Positions 6,887 through 12,918 of a DNA stretch of 17,241 nucleotides are shown here, piece after piece. How positions within the stretch are numbered: position 1 is the stretch's first letter; each line of letters opens with the position of its first letter. The notes under the pieces were generated by a model that saw only the letters and a list, made by a program, of their open reading frames with translations, was not told the origin of the DNA and did not search any database. The DNA comes from Chloroflexota bacterium (GTDB lineage: Bacteria > Chloroflexota > Anaerolineae > Fen-1058). The position numbers were made by a program, and so were the translations under genes. Location of the stretch: assembly GCA_016219235.1 (NCBI GenBank), contig JACRBO010000402.1, positions 1 to 17,241 of the forward strand, in the 5' to 3' direction.

Positions 6887-7615
6887 TCAGCGATCGATCT
6901 TCTGAGCGATGAGCAAATAGTAGCCGGGTTTTGATCGGGCAATGGCCGCTTGAATCGTGCTCGCGTCCGCGCGGGATGTGGCCCGGCACCAGAACTGCTG
7001 GAGCGAACCGTTCGACCAGATTAGCCTGGCTGTGAAGACCTTGAGTGCCTGGGTGTGATCTTCCCAAAGCAAAACTCTGAAGCCGGCTGACTCAATCCGA
7101 TCGATGATCTGCGCCTGCGAGACTGCGCCACACAAACAGGAATCGATGGGCAAATACTGTAGCGCTTCAATACCGGCTGGATTGCGCGCGTAGACGTCGC
7201 TCAAGATCAAATAACCATCCGCGCGCAGCACGCGCTGGAACTCGTTCAACGCCCGATCGGTTTCGCGCATCACCGAGAGACTGCACTCGGTCAGCACCGC
7301 GTCGAATTGATTGTCCGCAATCGGCAGCCACTCGCCATACGACTGCACGAGCGGCAAATGCAGGTTGCGCCGTCGGCCTGATTGCAACAGCATCTCGGAT
7401 GGATCAAGCCCGATCGCGTTGAAGCCGAAGTGATTGACGAGACGCTTGCTCGACGCGGCTGGCCCACAGCCCACATCGAGGACGCGCGAACCGATCGGCA
7501 GCGCACACAACCCCAACGCCCGATCGGTCAACGCCAGCCCGCCCGGCCGGATCGTCTCGCCCGCCACTTCCAGCAGCGGGCTTTGTTCATACAACCGTAC
7601 GCGTTCGTCAATCAT
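6887..7615 (-). CDS. SAM-dependent class I methyltransferase (DVU_1556/TrsM-type)
   Basis: The protein has 242 residues from the ATG at 7615; an in-frame TTG at 7627 would add four residues. There is no clear Shine-Dalgarno sequence at either site, so the start is uncertain by a few codons. Motif I, RVLDVGCGPAASS, is at 44-56, followed by IGLDPSEMLL (motif II), LPIADNQFDAVLTECSLSVM and the post-motif RVLRADGYLILSDV. This is the Methyltransf_11/25 fold. The C-terminal third is less conserved and includes CLCGAVSQAQIIDRIESAGF. It sits between the small four-cysteine protein (56-base gap) and the C-GCAxxG-C-C gene, the same order as DVU_1557-1556-1555 as I recall it. The methyl acceptor is unknown; an intermediate of the radical SAM protein is an attractive but untested candidate. 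Confidence 0.9.
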   Translation of the reverse strand: MIDERVRLYEQSPLLEVAGETIRPGGLALTDRALGLCALPIGSRVLDVGCGPAASSKRLVNHFGFNAIGLDPSEMLLQSGRRRNLHLPLVQSYGEWLPIADNQFDAVLTECSLSVMRETDRALNEFQRVLRADGYLILSDVYARNPAGIEALQYLPIDSCLCGAVSQAQIIDRIESAGFRVLLWEDHTQALKVFTARLIWSNGSLQQFWCRATSRADASTIQAAIARSKPGYYLLIAQKIDR

Positions 7616-7669
7616 CACACTCGCCAATCGCCCGTAGCCTATTGCTTATCGTACAGCGCAGACCGTGGG

Positions 7670-7690
7670 ACACTCGTCACTCATCACTTA
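7670..7690. repeat. Short heptanucleotide tandem repeat
   Basis: ACACTCG, TCACTCA, TCACTTA form three imperfect units of period seven. The last unit reaches into the stop codon of the 64-aa redox protein gene (ends 7684), and the array occupies part of the gap before the methyltransferase gene. The sequence differs from the 6844-6878 array but the period is the same. Confidence 0.5.
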
Positions 7691-7878
7691 TCCTCCAACT
7701 GCTTTTCCACTTCCACCATCTTGCCCAGCGCCAATTCTTCCGGCACGAAGACCAGCCCGCAGTTGGGGCACTTCAACAGATCGACGGGGAAGGCGTTGTC
7801 CATGTAGGCCACATCGACTTGCCCGGTTTGCAGCGGGATGTTGCAGTTGCCACACAGCCACGTGGATTGTTCGGTCAT
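7684..7878 (-). CDS. Small four-cysteine redox or zinc-ribbon protein (DVU_1557-type)
   Basis: This 64-residue protein has two CxxC knuckles, CGNC (9-12) and CPNC (37-40), separated by 24 residues. The spacing is like a zinc ribbon or rubredoxin-like one-metal site. The tail ELALGKMVEVEKQLEDK is helical and charged. The ATG overlaps the TGA of the large oxidoreductase gene (ATGA), so the two are translationally coupled and the small protein may dock to or be reduced by it. I recall the corresponding family being named DVU_1557 redox protein; no member is characterised to my knowledge. Whether it binds zinc or redox-active iron cannot be decided from sequence. Confidence 0.88.
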   Translation of the reverse strand: MTEQSTWLCGNCNIPLQTGQVDVAYMDNAFPVDLLKCPNCGLVFVPEELALGKMVEVEKQLEDK

Positions 7879-10256
7879 GGCTGAGTACTCCCCGGAACTT
7901 CCATTCGATGACTGTACGTCTTGAAGATCACGAACGCATCATCTTGTATTACAAACTCCACCCAATAGGTCACGGCTGTCGGCTTAAAATACGCCAGATA
8001 GTGACCGCTCTCGCGGTTCAGGAAGCGGCGGCCAGTGCGCTGCGCGTAGTCCAGCACGCGCTGAACGTCTTCGGCCAGAATCAGGCGCTCGTCCATGCGA
8101 GCGCGCACTTCGTCGGGAATGATCAACTTGATCGCTTCGTATGCCGGTTGTCCGTCCATTGCTTCGCCCCACAGGTCTTGAAGTAATTTGCGTTTGAGCC
8201 GCGCGCGATTTTCATGGCGCTGTGAATAGCCCGGCCCGCGGTACGCCACGCCGCGCCGCGCCGCCGGCTCAGCCGTCGCCTGATTGTAGATCAGATCGAG
8301 CAAATGCAGGGTGCGCTTGCCCTGCGCGGCAAAGAAGTCGCGGCACATGGCGCAGTAGGTCACGTAGTCCAGCGGGCTTTCGGCCACCCGTCGCTCCACC
8401 ACTTTCTTTGCCAGGTCGCGATTAGCCAGCCACATATTGCCGCCGTAGCTACAACACTCGGTCTTCTCGCGGCTTAAGGGCAGTTCGGCAATTTCATAGC
8501 CCAACTGCTGCACGATGTGACGCGCGCTGTCTTGAATGTGGCCTTCATGGCGAGTAGTGCAGGGATCGTGAATGGTGATTGTCGATTGTTGATTGCTGAC
8601 ACTTGCACCGCGCTGCGGATGCAGTGCAGGTGTTGCTGATTGCTCTGGCAAGCCGAGGCGATCGTACAAGTCCCACAAAGACACAATCTCGACTTCAGGC
8701 AAATGCGTCTTGAAGACTTGATAGCAACTCGAACAGGCCAACACCACTTTCGGTTGGCCCAGGCGTCGATGGTTCTCGCGCCAATCGGCGAGCGCATTCT
8801 CGAAGAGATCGGTTCGGCCGGCCCAGTTAGCGGGCGCGCCGCAACAGCCCAGCATCAAGCCGACCTTGCTCTCAGGCAAACGCTCGTTGAGGTAAGCGTA
8901 GACTTTCTCGATGTGCTCAGGTGATGAGGCGCTGAGTTGGCAGCCGGGGAAGAAGACATAGTCGCTAGTCGTGGCGCCGGGGGCGTTGCGCGCCAGCGCG
9001 AATTTATCGCTGTTGCTGAAGGCCATATCGCGCAGCGCAAAGTCGTGAGCCGACGCCGGCATGCGATTGGTCGCTACCATCTCGCGCCGCGCATTCAGGT
9101 TGACCGCCCCCATGTCCAACCCTTCGGGACAAATCTCGCCACACAGGCCGCACAGGCTGCACGAGTTGATGAACGTGTTGGTGTAGCGCGTGCCCTTCAC
9201 GATCGAGAGATTGTTGTAGATTTCGCGCACATACTTGCGCGGATAGCGTTCATACTGCTTCAGATATTCGCAGGCTTTCACGCACTCCATGCATTCGCAC
9301 TGGATACAGCGTTTGGCCTCTTGAATCGCTTCGTGCCATTCGTAGCCTTCAGCCGGATCGGTGATCTCGATCAAGGGCTGCGGCTCAAGCCCGGCCGTGT
9401 TCGTGTACAAGCACGAAGTGTATGGCCCTTCGTTGATGCGCGACGCGGTCAGCGACACCTGCTGCAAATACCGATCGATCGAGATGCCCGCACGTCGCCC
9501 TTCCGAGATCGACGTGATGGCCGATCGCATCTCCTTGCCCCACAGCACGCCGCCGCCCGCGAATACGCCGTCGGCACTGGTGGCAAACGTCACCGCATCG
9601 ACTTTGAGCGTGCCCTGTTCGTCGCGTTCGAGTTCAAAGTCATCGGGCATGTGTGCACCAATAGCGAGATAGACGGCGTCGAACTGGTGGCGCAGATCGG
9701 TCAGGCGTATATGATCGATCGGGGTGTTGTACCGCGCCTCGATGCCGATCGCCAACACCGCGTCGATGTCGCGCTGCAAAATATCTTTGGGCAAATCGCG
9801 ATCATCACTCAGCCACAGGCTGCCCCCCGGCCGATCGGTGGCTTCGACGATCAAGATTTTGTAGCCTTTGCGCGCCAGATCGTGTGCGGCAGTCAGGCCG
9901 CTCACTCCGCCGCCGATGATGACCACTTGCTGGCTGCGTTTGGGCAGCGGGCGCTTCTTCCCGGCCAATAGGTCGCCGTGTTCGACGACGGCGCGTTCGA
10001 GCGCGCGGATGGCAATGGCATCGCCCGCGTCGCTACGCCGGCACACTTCCTGGCAAGGTTGATCGCAAATGCGGCTGATCACGCCGGGAAAGGGCACCGT
10101 GGCGCGATACACTTTCAACGCAGCCGAAAAGTCGCCGCGCCCGATCTCGGTCAGCATCGCCCGGACATCGACGTGGACAGGACAGACCGCTGTGCAAGTC
10201 GGCGCACATTCCTGAATGCACTGAGCTTCGAGTTCGCGCAGTTCGCTTTGTACCAT
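7875..10256 (-). CDS. FAD/NAD(P)-binding oxidoreductase with two CCG (dicluster) domains (DVU_1558-type)
   Basis: From the ATG at 10256 the protein has 793 residues. C13, C17, C21 and C25 (CIQECAPTCTAVCP) and CDQPC (64-68) form a GltD-like iron-sulfur domain. The FAD loop GGGVSG is at 115-120, and FAGGGVLWG (232-240) is the second dinucleotide motif. Ferredoxin-like clusters follow: CIQCECMEC at 317-325 and SCSLCGLCGEICPEGL at 365-380. Two CCG domains follow: FPGC 436-439, CCGAP 471-475, CSSC 508-511; then HDPC 563-566, ECCSYGG 600-606, CAMC 635-638. About 110 C-terminal residues are specific to the family. CCG domains bind cubane clusters in heterodisulfide reductases. A GTG at 10313 would add 19 residues lying in an inverted repeat, so the ATG is preferred. 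It likely moves electrons between NAD(P)H and a thiol, disulfide or the Mop enzyme. Confidence 0.9.
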   Translation of the reverse strand: MVQSELRELEAQCIQECAPTCTAVCPVHVDVRAMLTEIGRGDFSAALKVYRATVPFPGVISRICDQPCQEVCRRSDAGDAIAIRALERAVVEHGDLLAGKKRPLPKRSQQVVIIGGGVSGLTAAHDLARKGYKILIVEATDRPGGSLWLSDDRDLPKDILQRDIDAVLAIGIEARYNTPIDHIRLTDLRHQFDAVYLAIGAHMPDDFELERDEQGTLKVDAVTFATSADGVFAGGGVLWGKEMRSAITSISEGRRAGISIDRYLQQVSLTASRINEGPYTSCLYTNTAGLEPQPLIEITDPAEGYEWHEAIQEAKRCIQCECMECVKACEYLKQYERYPRKYVREIYNNLSIVKGTRYTNTFINSCSLCGLCGEICPEGLDMGAVNLNARREMVATNRMPASAHDFALRDMAFSNSDKFALARNAPGATTSDYVFFPGCQLSASSPEHIEKVYAYLNERLPESKVGLMLGCCGAPANWAGRTDLFENALADWRENHRRLGQPKVVLACSSCYQVFKTHLPEVEIVSLWDLYDRLGLPEQSATPALHPQRGASVSNQQSTITIHDPCTTRHEGHIQDSARHIVQQLGYEIAELPLSREKTECCSYGGNMWLANRDLAKKVVERRVAESPLDYVTYCAMCRDFFAAQGKRTLHLLDLIYNQATAEPAARRGVAYRGPGYSQRHENRARLKRKLLQDLWGEAMDGQPAYEAIKLIIPDEVRARMDERLILAEDVQRVLDYAQRTGRRFLNRESGHYLAYFKPTAVTYWVEFVIQDDAFVIFKTYSHRMEVPGSTQP
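8576..8644. repeat. Heptanucleotide repeat and hairpin inside the dicluster oxidoreductase gene
   Basis: TGATTGT, CGATTGT, TGATTGC, TGACACT (8576-8603) and TGTTGCT, GATTGCT (8631-8644) show period seven and flank a GC-rich dyad with CACTTGCAC and GTGCAGGTGT arms. The segment is in frame and encodes a low-complexity linker (about residues 540-561, ending SVSNQQSTI) between the two CCG domains, just before HDPC. It looks like repeat DNA tolerated at a domain junction. Confidence 0.55.
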
Positions 10257-10271
10257 CAGTCGGTCTGATTC

Positions 10272-10326
10272 ATCGACGCAGGACGCGCCGGCACACCCAT
10301 GTCTGTCCGTCACGTCCTGCGTCGAT
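10272..10326. promoter_or_regulatory. Perfect 14-bp inverted repeat at the start of the dicluster oxidoreductase gene
   Basis: ATCGACGCAGGACG (10272-10285) and its exact complement (10313-10326) are separated by 27 bases. The repeat lies between the HbpS-like stop (10334) and the ATG at 10256, with the alternative GTG start at its right arm. No U-run follows on the minus strand, so it is unlikely to be a simple terminator. It could be an attenuating or mRNA-processing hairpin, an operator, or a small repeat. Confidence 0.6.
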
Positions 10327-10333
10327 CGCCTGT

Positions 10334-10750
10334 TCAGTTGAACGATTGCCTGAGGGCGATGGCTCCGGCAGTCGCCACACAGTGGTCGTCTTCCACCGAG
10401 CTGCCGGATACACCCACCGCGCCAATGATCACGCCGTCCTTGTTGGTCAACAGGACGCCGCCGGGGAAGGTGATCAGCCCGTCGTTGGAATGCTCGATAT
10501 TGAAGAGCGGCGCGCCGGGCTGCGCCAATTTGCCCAGGTCGCCGGTCGGCATGTTGAACATCCGCGCTGTCCTGGCCTTCTTGATGGAAATATCGATGCT
10601 CCCGAGGAAGGCGTCATCCATTCGGACGAACGCTTTGAGATTCGCGCCGGCATCGACGACCGCGATGTCCATTTTTGTGTTGATTTCTTCGGCTTTCATG
10701 AGCGCGGCTTCAAGCACAGCTTGCGCCTGTTGGATCGTAATGTCTGCCAT
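10334..10750 (-). CDS. HbpS/GlcG-like heme-binding family protein
   Basis: The ATG at 10750 is preceded by AGGAGG and yields 138 residues; a longer frame to 10912 has no support. The N-terminal helix ITIQQAQAVLEAALMKAEEI leads into MDIAVVDAGANLKAFVRMDDAFLGSIDISIKKARTA (quoted here in parts: MDIAVVDAGANLKAF and MDDAFLGSIDISIKKART), then a glycine-rich GVSGSSVEDDHCVATAG turn. This is the HbpS/GlcG/PduO-C fold, whose members bind heme or corrinoids, or act beside oxidoreductases as sensors. No signal peptide is seen, so it is probably cytoplasmic. It lies just upstream of the dicluster gene (77-base gap) and could be cotranscribed. The ligand is unknown; heme or another tetrapyrrole is the family expectation. 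Confidence 0.9.
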   Translation of the reverse strand: MADITIQQAQAVLEAALMKAEEINTKMDIAVVDAGANLKAFVRMDDAFLGSIDISIKKARTARMFNMPTGDLGKLAQPGAPLFNIEHSNDGLITFPGGVLLTNKDGVIIGAVGVSGSSVEDDHCVATAGAIALRQSFN

Positions 10751-10982
10751 TGGAAATCCTCCTGAATAGTGTGCGACGGTGAGAGATGGGTGATCTGTCT
10801 TGCACATTATCGGGCGGCAAGTCGCACGCCTCTGTCTCGTAGAAGTTACGCCGATCAGTGACCGTGATGTAGACTTGGCCTCTAACCAGGGCAGTGCTCC
10901 GGACAGGCTCACACCTTCTACTCGGTGCTGAACCGGTTGAGGCGCAGTCGTTGTCGTTTGACAGATGTTGCCTGGCGATCGT

Positions 10983-11714
10983 TCAACGGTCTTTGACTAA
11001 GGTCACACGCTTTACGCCGGGCACGCGATGTAACGACGAGCCTTGCCCGATGTAGTGGAAAGCCGCTGCCGGATCGGTGACGAGCGCACCGCCGAGCATG
11101 TTGACGCCGTAATCAAATAAGACTTCACTCAATGGCGTGCTGGGGCCAAGCATGACCACCAGCGCTTTGGGCGGAAACAACTTCGCTAACGATTCGAACG
11201 TGCCGTTCAACAAGGTGGTCGCCGTCAGGCCGATGACATCCGCTTGCGGCAGCAATTCAGGCGCTCGTTCGGCGGGCACATCCCCGGGCGTGGGATTGAG
11301 TTCGAGTACCCACGTGTTTGCGGCGACTTCGCGCAGCGCGTCCGTGAACGGGAAATGGCCGATCGTGGCGACGTTCTTGCCGTGTCCCCGATCGAGGATC
11401 ACGTCCCGTGCGTTGATCTCCACGCCGTCGGCCTCATTCACTTCGATCAATGAATTGAGCGCGGCCATGCCGATGGTCACTTCGAGCGGATGATTTGACC
11501 GCAGCCCTTCGGCCAGCTCACGCACCGATCGGGTGTGCAGCTGCCCGACGTCTTTGACATCGGCTGCGAAGCAACATGAGATGTCGGCGGGCGTCGCGGC
11601 GAGACCCACCCTTGTTCCATACACGGCAGTCCAATACAGGCCGACGAGTACCTCTCGGGCGAGGATAGCCGGGCCGGCTGTGATACTTGTGAGCAGGTCG
11701 CTAATGATCGGCAT
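10983..11714 (-). CDS. DUF364/DUF4213-type putative heavy-metal-chelation protein
   Basis: The protein has 243 residues from the ATG at 11714; a GTG at 11732 gives 249, but it lacks a ribosome binding site and would fall in the candidate promoter. The N-terminal part (about 1-85) resembles the DUF4213 enolase-like N-domain, with VGLYWTAVYG and SNHPLEVTIGMAALNSLIE. The C-terminal Rossmann-like DUF364 domain contains NVATIGHFPF, WVLELNPTPGDVP, ADVIGLTATTLLNGTFE and VVMLGPSTPLSEVLFDYGVN. These proteins are predicted to chelate metals, and relatives are often near molybdenum or iron genes. No transmembrane or signal segment is present. The neighbours (DUF1097, Mop) and a possibly shared promoter motif suggest a part in metal handling for the Mo enzyme, which is inference. 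Confidence 0.88.
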   Translation of the reverse strand: MPIISDLLTSITAGPAILAREVLVGLYWTAVYGTRVGLAATPADISCCFAADVKDVGQLHTRSVRELAEGLRSNHPLEVTIGMAALNSLIEVNEADGVEINARDVILDRGHGKNVATIGHFPFTDALREVAANTWVLELNPTPGDVPAERAPELLPQADVIGLTATTLLNGTFESLAKLFPPKALVVMLGPSTPLSEVLFDYGVNMLGGALVTDPAAAFHYIGQGSSLHRVPGVKRVTLVKDR

Positions 11715-11738
11715 ATTTGTCTTGACCGTCACGCCGCG

Positions 11739-11815
11739 CTGTATAGCGAATACTTCGCCGCGCTGGAGCTGCGGCTCGCCGTGACGCTAACCTGGTTGAA
11801 TTACTCATCCGGTGA
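11739..11815 (-). promoter_or_regulatory. Possible third copy of the TCACC-N-GGTGA promoter module
   Basis: TCATCCGGTGA at 11805-11815 resembles the palindrome of the two strong modules. A minus-strand TACAGC (11739-11744) lies at the same 61-base offset as TACAGT and TACACT there. The TGTCA/TGACAG boxes are not conserved. If real, transcription would begin about 18 bases before the ATG at 11714. Confidence 0.3.
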
Positions 11816-11836
11816 TTACCGCGCTATAGCGAAATG

Positions 11837-11869
11837 GGTAAACGGCACCTTTGGAGAGTGCCGTTCACC
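11837..11869 (-). terminator. Hairpin downstream of the DUF1097 gene
   Basis: GGTAAACGGCAC (11837-11848) and GTGCCGTTCACC (11858-11869) pair over 12 bases with one mismatch around a 9-base loop. On the minus strand CATTTCGC follows. It lies about 94 bases past the DUF1097 stop. The U-run is weak, so its strength as a terminator is uncertain. Confidence 0.5.
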
Positions 11870-11962
11870 GGATATAAGTGGAAGCCGTGCCGCCTGGCGC
11901 TGTTGTTCCAGGCAGTGCGTGAAGCGGTCAGGCAACGTCAGCGTGGCACTTTAAGACATCAA

Positions 11963-12448
11963 CTAAGCTTGGGCCGGCTTGCTGAACCAGGCTGGAAGAC
12001 TGACCGAGAGCCAGCCCAGTGCCAGACCGATCGCCAGCGCCAACAGGGTGAACAAGACGTGGTTCAGGTCAAAGACATCGGTCTTGACCAGAGTGAAACC
12101 AAAGAACGTTGCAAAGCCGGCGACCGCAGCGGGCGCCAGCGCCGTGGGCGCCCAGTTCATCAGCAGGATGAGGAGCAACGCCGCCACACCGACTGCGACC
12201 GACACACCAATGAAGGCCATTTCGCCCTCGAGTTTGAGGCCGTACAGCGACAGATACCCGAACAGCACGCCGACGACGATCGGCACACCGGCCTTGCTGA
12301 GGGCCTTGGTATCGGCACCGGCGACGAAGAAGAGTGCCCAACCGACAAACGCTGCCCACGTGGACAGACCCAACTTGATCGATGCGTAGGTCCAAATCGC
12401 AGCCAGGACACCTACGCTCAAAGCTAGCGGACCGAACTTCAGTTTCAC
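11963..12448 (-). CDS. DUF1097-type small integral membrane protein
   Basis: The 161-residue protein starts at a GTG (12448) with GGAGG seven bases upstream. It is almost entirely hydrophobic with four to six likely membrane helices: LALSVGVLAAIWTYASI, STWAAFVGWALFFVAG, VPIVVGVLFGYLSLYG, AFIGVSVAVGVAALLLILL, ALAPAAVAGFATFFGF and VLFTLLALAIGLALGWLSV. The FVGWALFFVAGA segment and overall size fit DUF1097, an uncharacterised inner-membrane family. It shares an almost identical promoter module with mop, and its leader of about 200 bases is structured. A transport or membrane-anchoring role connected to Mop or its substrate is conceivable, but nothing in the protein shows the substrate. Confidence 0.87.
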   Translation of the reverse strand: MKLKFGPLALSVGVLAAIWTYASIKLGLSTWAAFVGWALFFVAGADTKALSKAGVPIVVGVLFGYLSLYGLKLEGEMAFIGVSVAVGVAALLLILLMNWAPTALAPAAVAGFATFFGFTLVKTDVFDLNHVLFTLLALAIGLALGWLSVSLPAWFSKPAQA

Positions 12449-12570
12449 GATTTCCTCCGGGAGTATAGTTTAACGGCGGTTGCTGGTGCTGCTGAGGTGA
12501 TACGCGAACGTGTGACAGGCGCAGCCAAGAGGTACAGTGGGTGATTACCTCCTTCATGATCTCGACTATC

Positions 12571-12653
12571 GGACTTGTCAGGCTGGTATTTCGTGGAATA
12601 AGCCCAGTCAACAATCAGGCGGGGAAGCCTGGGCTACAATCGTCTTCAAGTCC
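12571..12653 (-). other. Structured leader of the DUF1097 gene with competing stems
   Basis: GGACTTG (12571-12577) pairs with CAAGTCC (12647-12653). Inside, AGCCCAG (12601-12607) pairs with CTGGGCT (12629-12635), while CAGGC (12616-12620) can instead pair with GCCTG (12627-12631). The last two stems share bases and exclude each other. The region lies between the promoter module and the GTG start, as a regulatory leader would. No known riboswitch is recognised. Confidence 0.35.
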
Positions 12654-12663
12654 TGATGATGCC

Positions 12664-12750
12664 ATTCACTGTAGCACAATTAAGGCACGGCCAGTACTCC
12701 CCCTGTCACCCCAGGATGATGACAACTATCACATCACCCGGTGACTAGCC
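12664..12750 (-). promoter_or_regulatory. Promoter-like module A upstream of the DUF1097 gene
   Basis: On the minus strand the order is palindrome TCACCGGGTGA (12734-12744), TAGTTGTCATC, TGACAG, 22 bases, then ATTGTGCTACAGTGAAT (12664-12680). Its TGCTACAGT reads as an extended -10 element with a weak -35. The same layout recurs at 15846-15932. It lies about 220 bases before the GTG start at 12448. The palindrome centres about 60 bases upstream of the -10, a typical activator position. Confidence 0.6.
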
Positions 12751-12871
12751 GCTTTGAGGAACAGTCGCACCATCAAAATCAAATAGTGGTTGTGAGGTCA
12801 ACGCAAAGCCCGGAACTGTTCGCTCGGCAATTTGTCAAGCCTGGAGAAGTGATGCGATGGATGAACTTCAA

Positions 12872-12902
12872 GCGTACCCCCGTGAAGTTCACGGGGGTAC
12901 GC
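12872..12902 (-). terminator. Terminator of the molybdenum hydroxylase gene
   Basis: A perfect 15-bp palindromic stem (GCGTACCCCCGTGAA and its complement) starts 17 bases past the TAA of the Mop gene and is followed on the minus strand by TTGAAGTT. The U-tract is modest but the stem is very stable. It separates mop from the DUF1097 promoter, consistent with mop being its own transcript. Confidence 0.8.
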
Positions 12903-12918
12903 CAGGGGAGCAGCGTGA

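Noticed and set aside
6841..7067. N-terminal extension of the C-GCAxxG-C-C protein to 7067
   Set aside because: It would overlap the methyltransferase by 180 bases and include a repeat, while the ATG at 6830 has an AGGAGG site and matches the family start.
6844..8644. CRISPR-like arrays
   Set aside because: Repeat units are seven bases, degenerate and without spacers; no cas genes are present.
10794..10867. Fourth copy of the promoter module before the HbpS-like gene (TCAGTGACCGTGA and a GACAGA)
   Set aside because: The palindrome is broken and the distance is 56 rather than 61 bases.
10751..10912. N-terminal extension of the HbpS-like protein to 10912
   Set aside because: The ATG at 10750 follows AGGAGG and begins the family's first helix; the extension has no protein-like pattern.
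12541..12560. GTGATTACCTCCTT resembling the 3' end of 16S rRNA, or a perfect AAGGAGGT on the minus strand
   Set aside because: No rRNA context on either side; on the minus strand no start codon lies at a proper distance. The frame starting at 12563 only runs out of phase into the DUF1097 gene.
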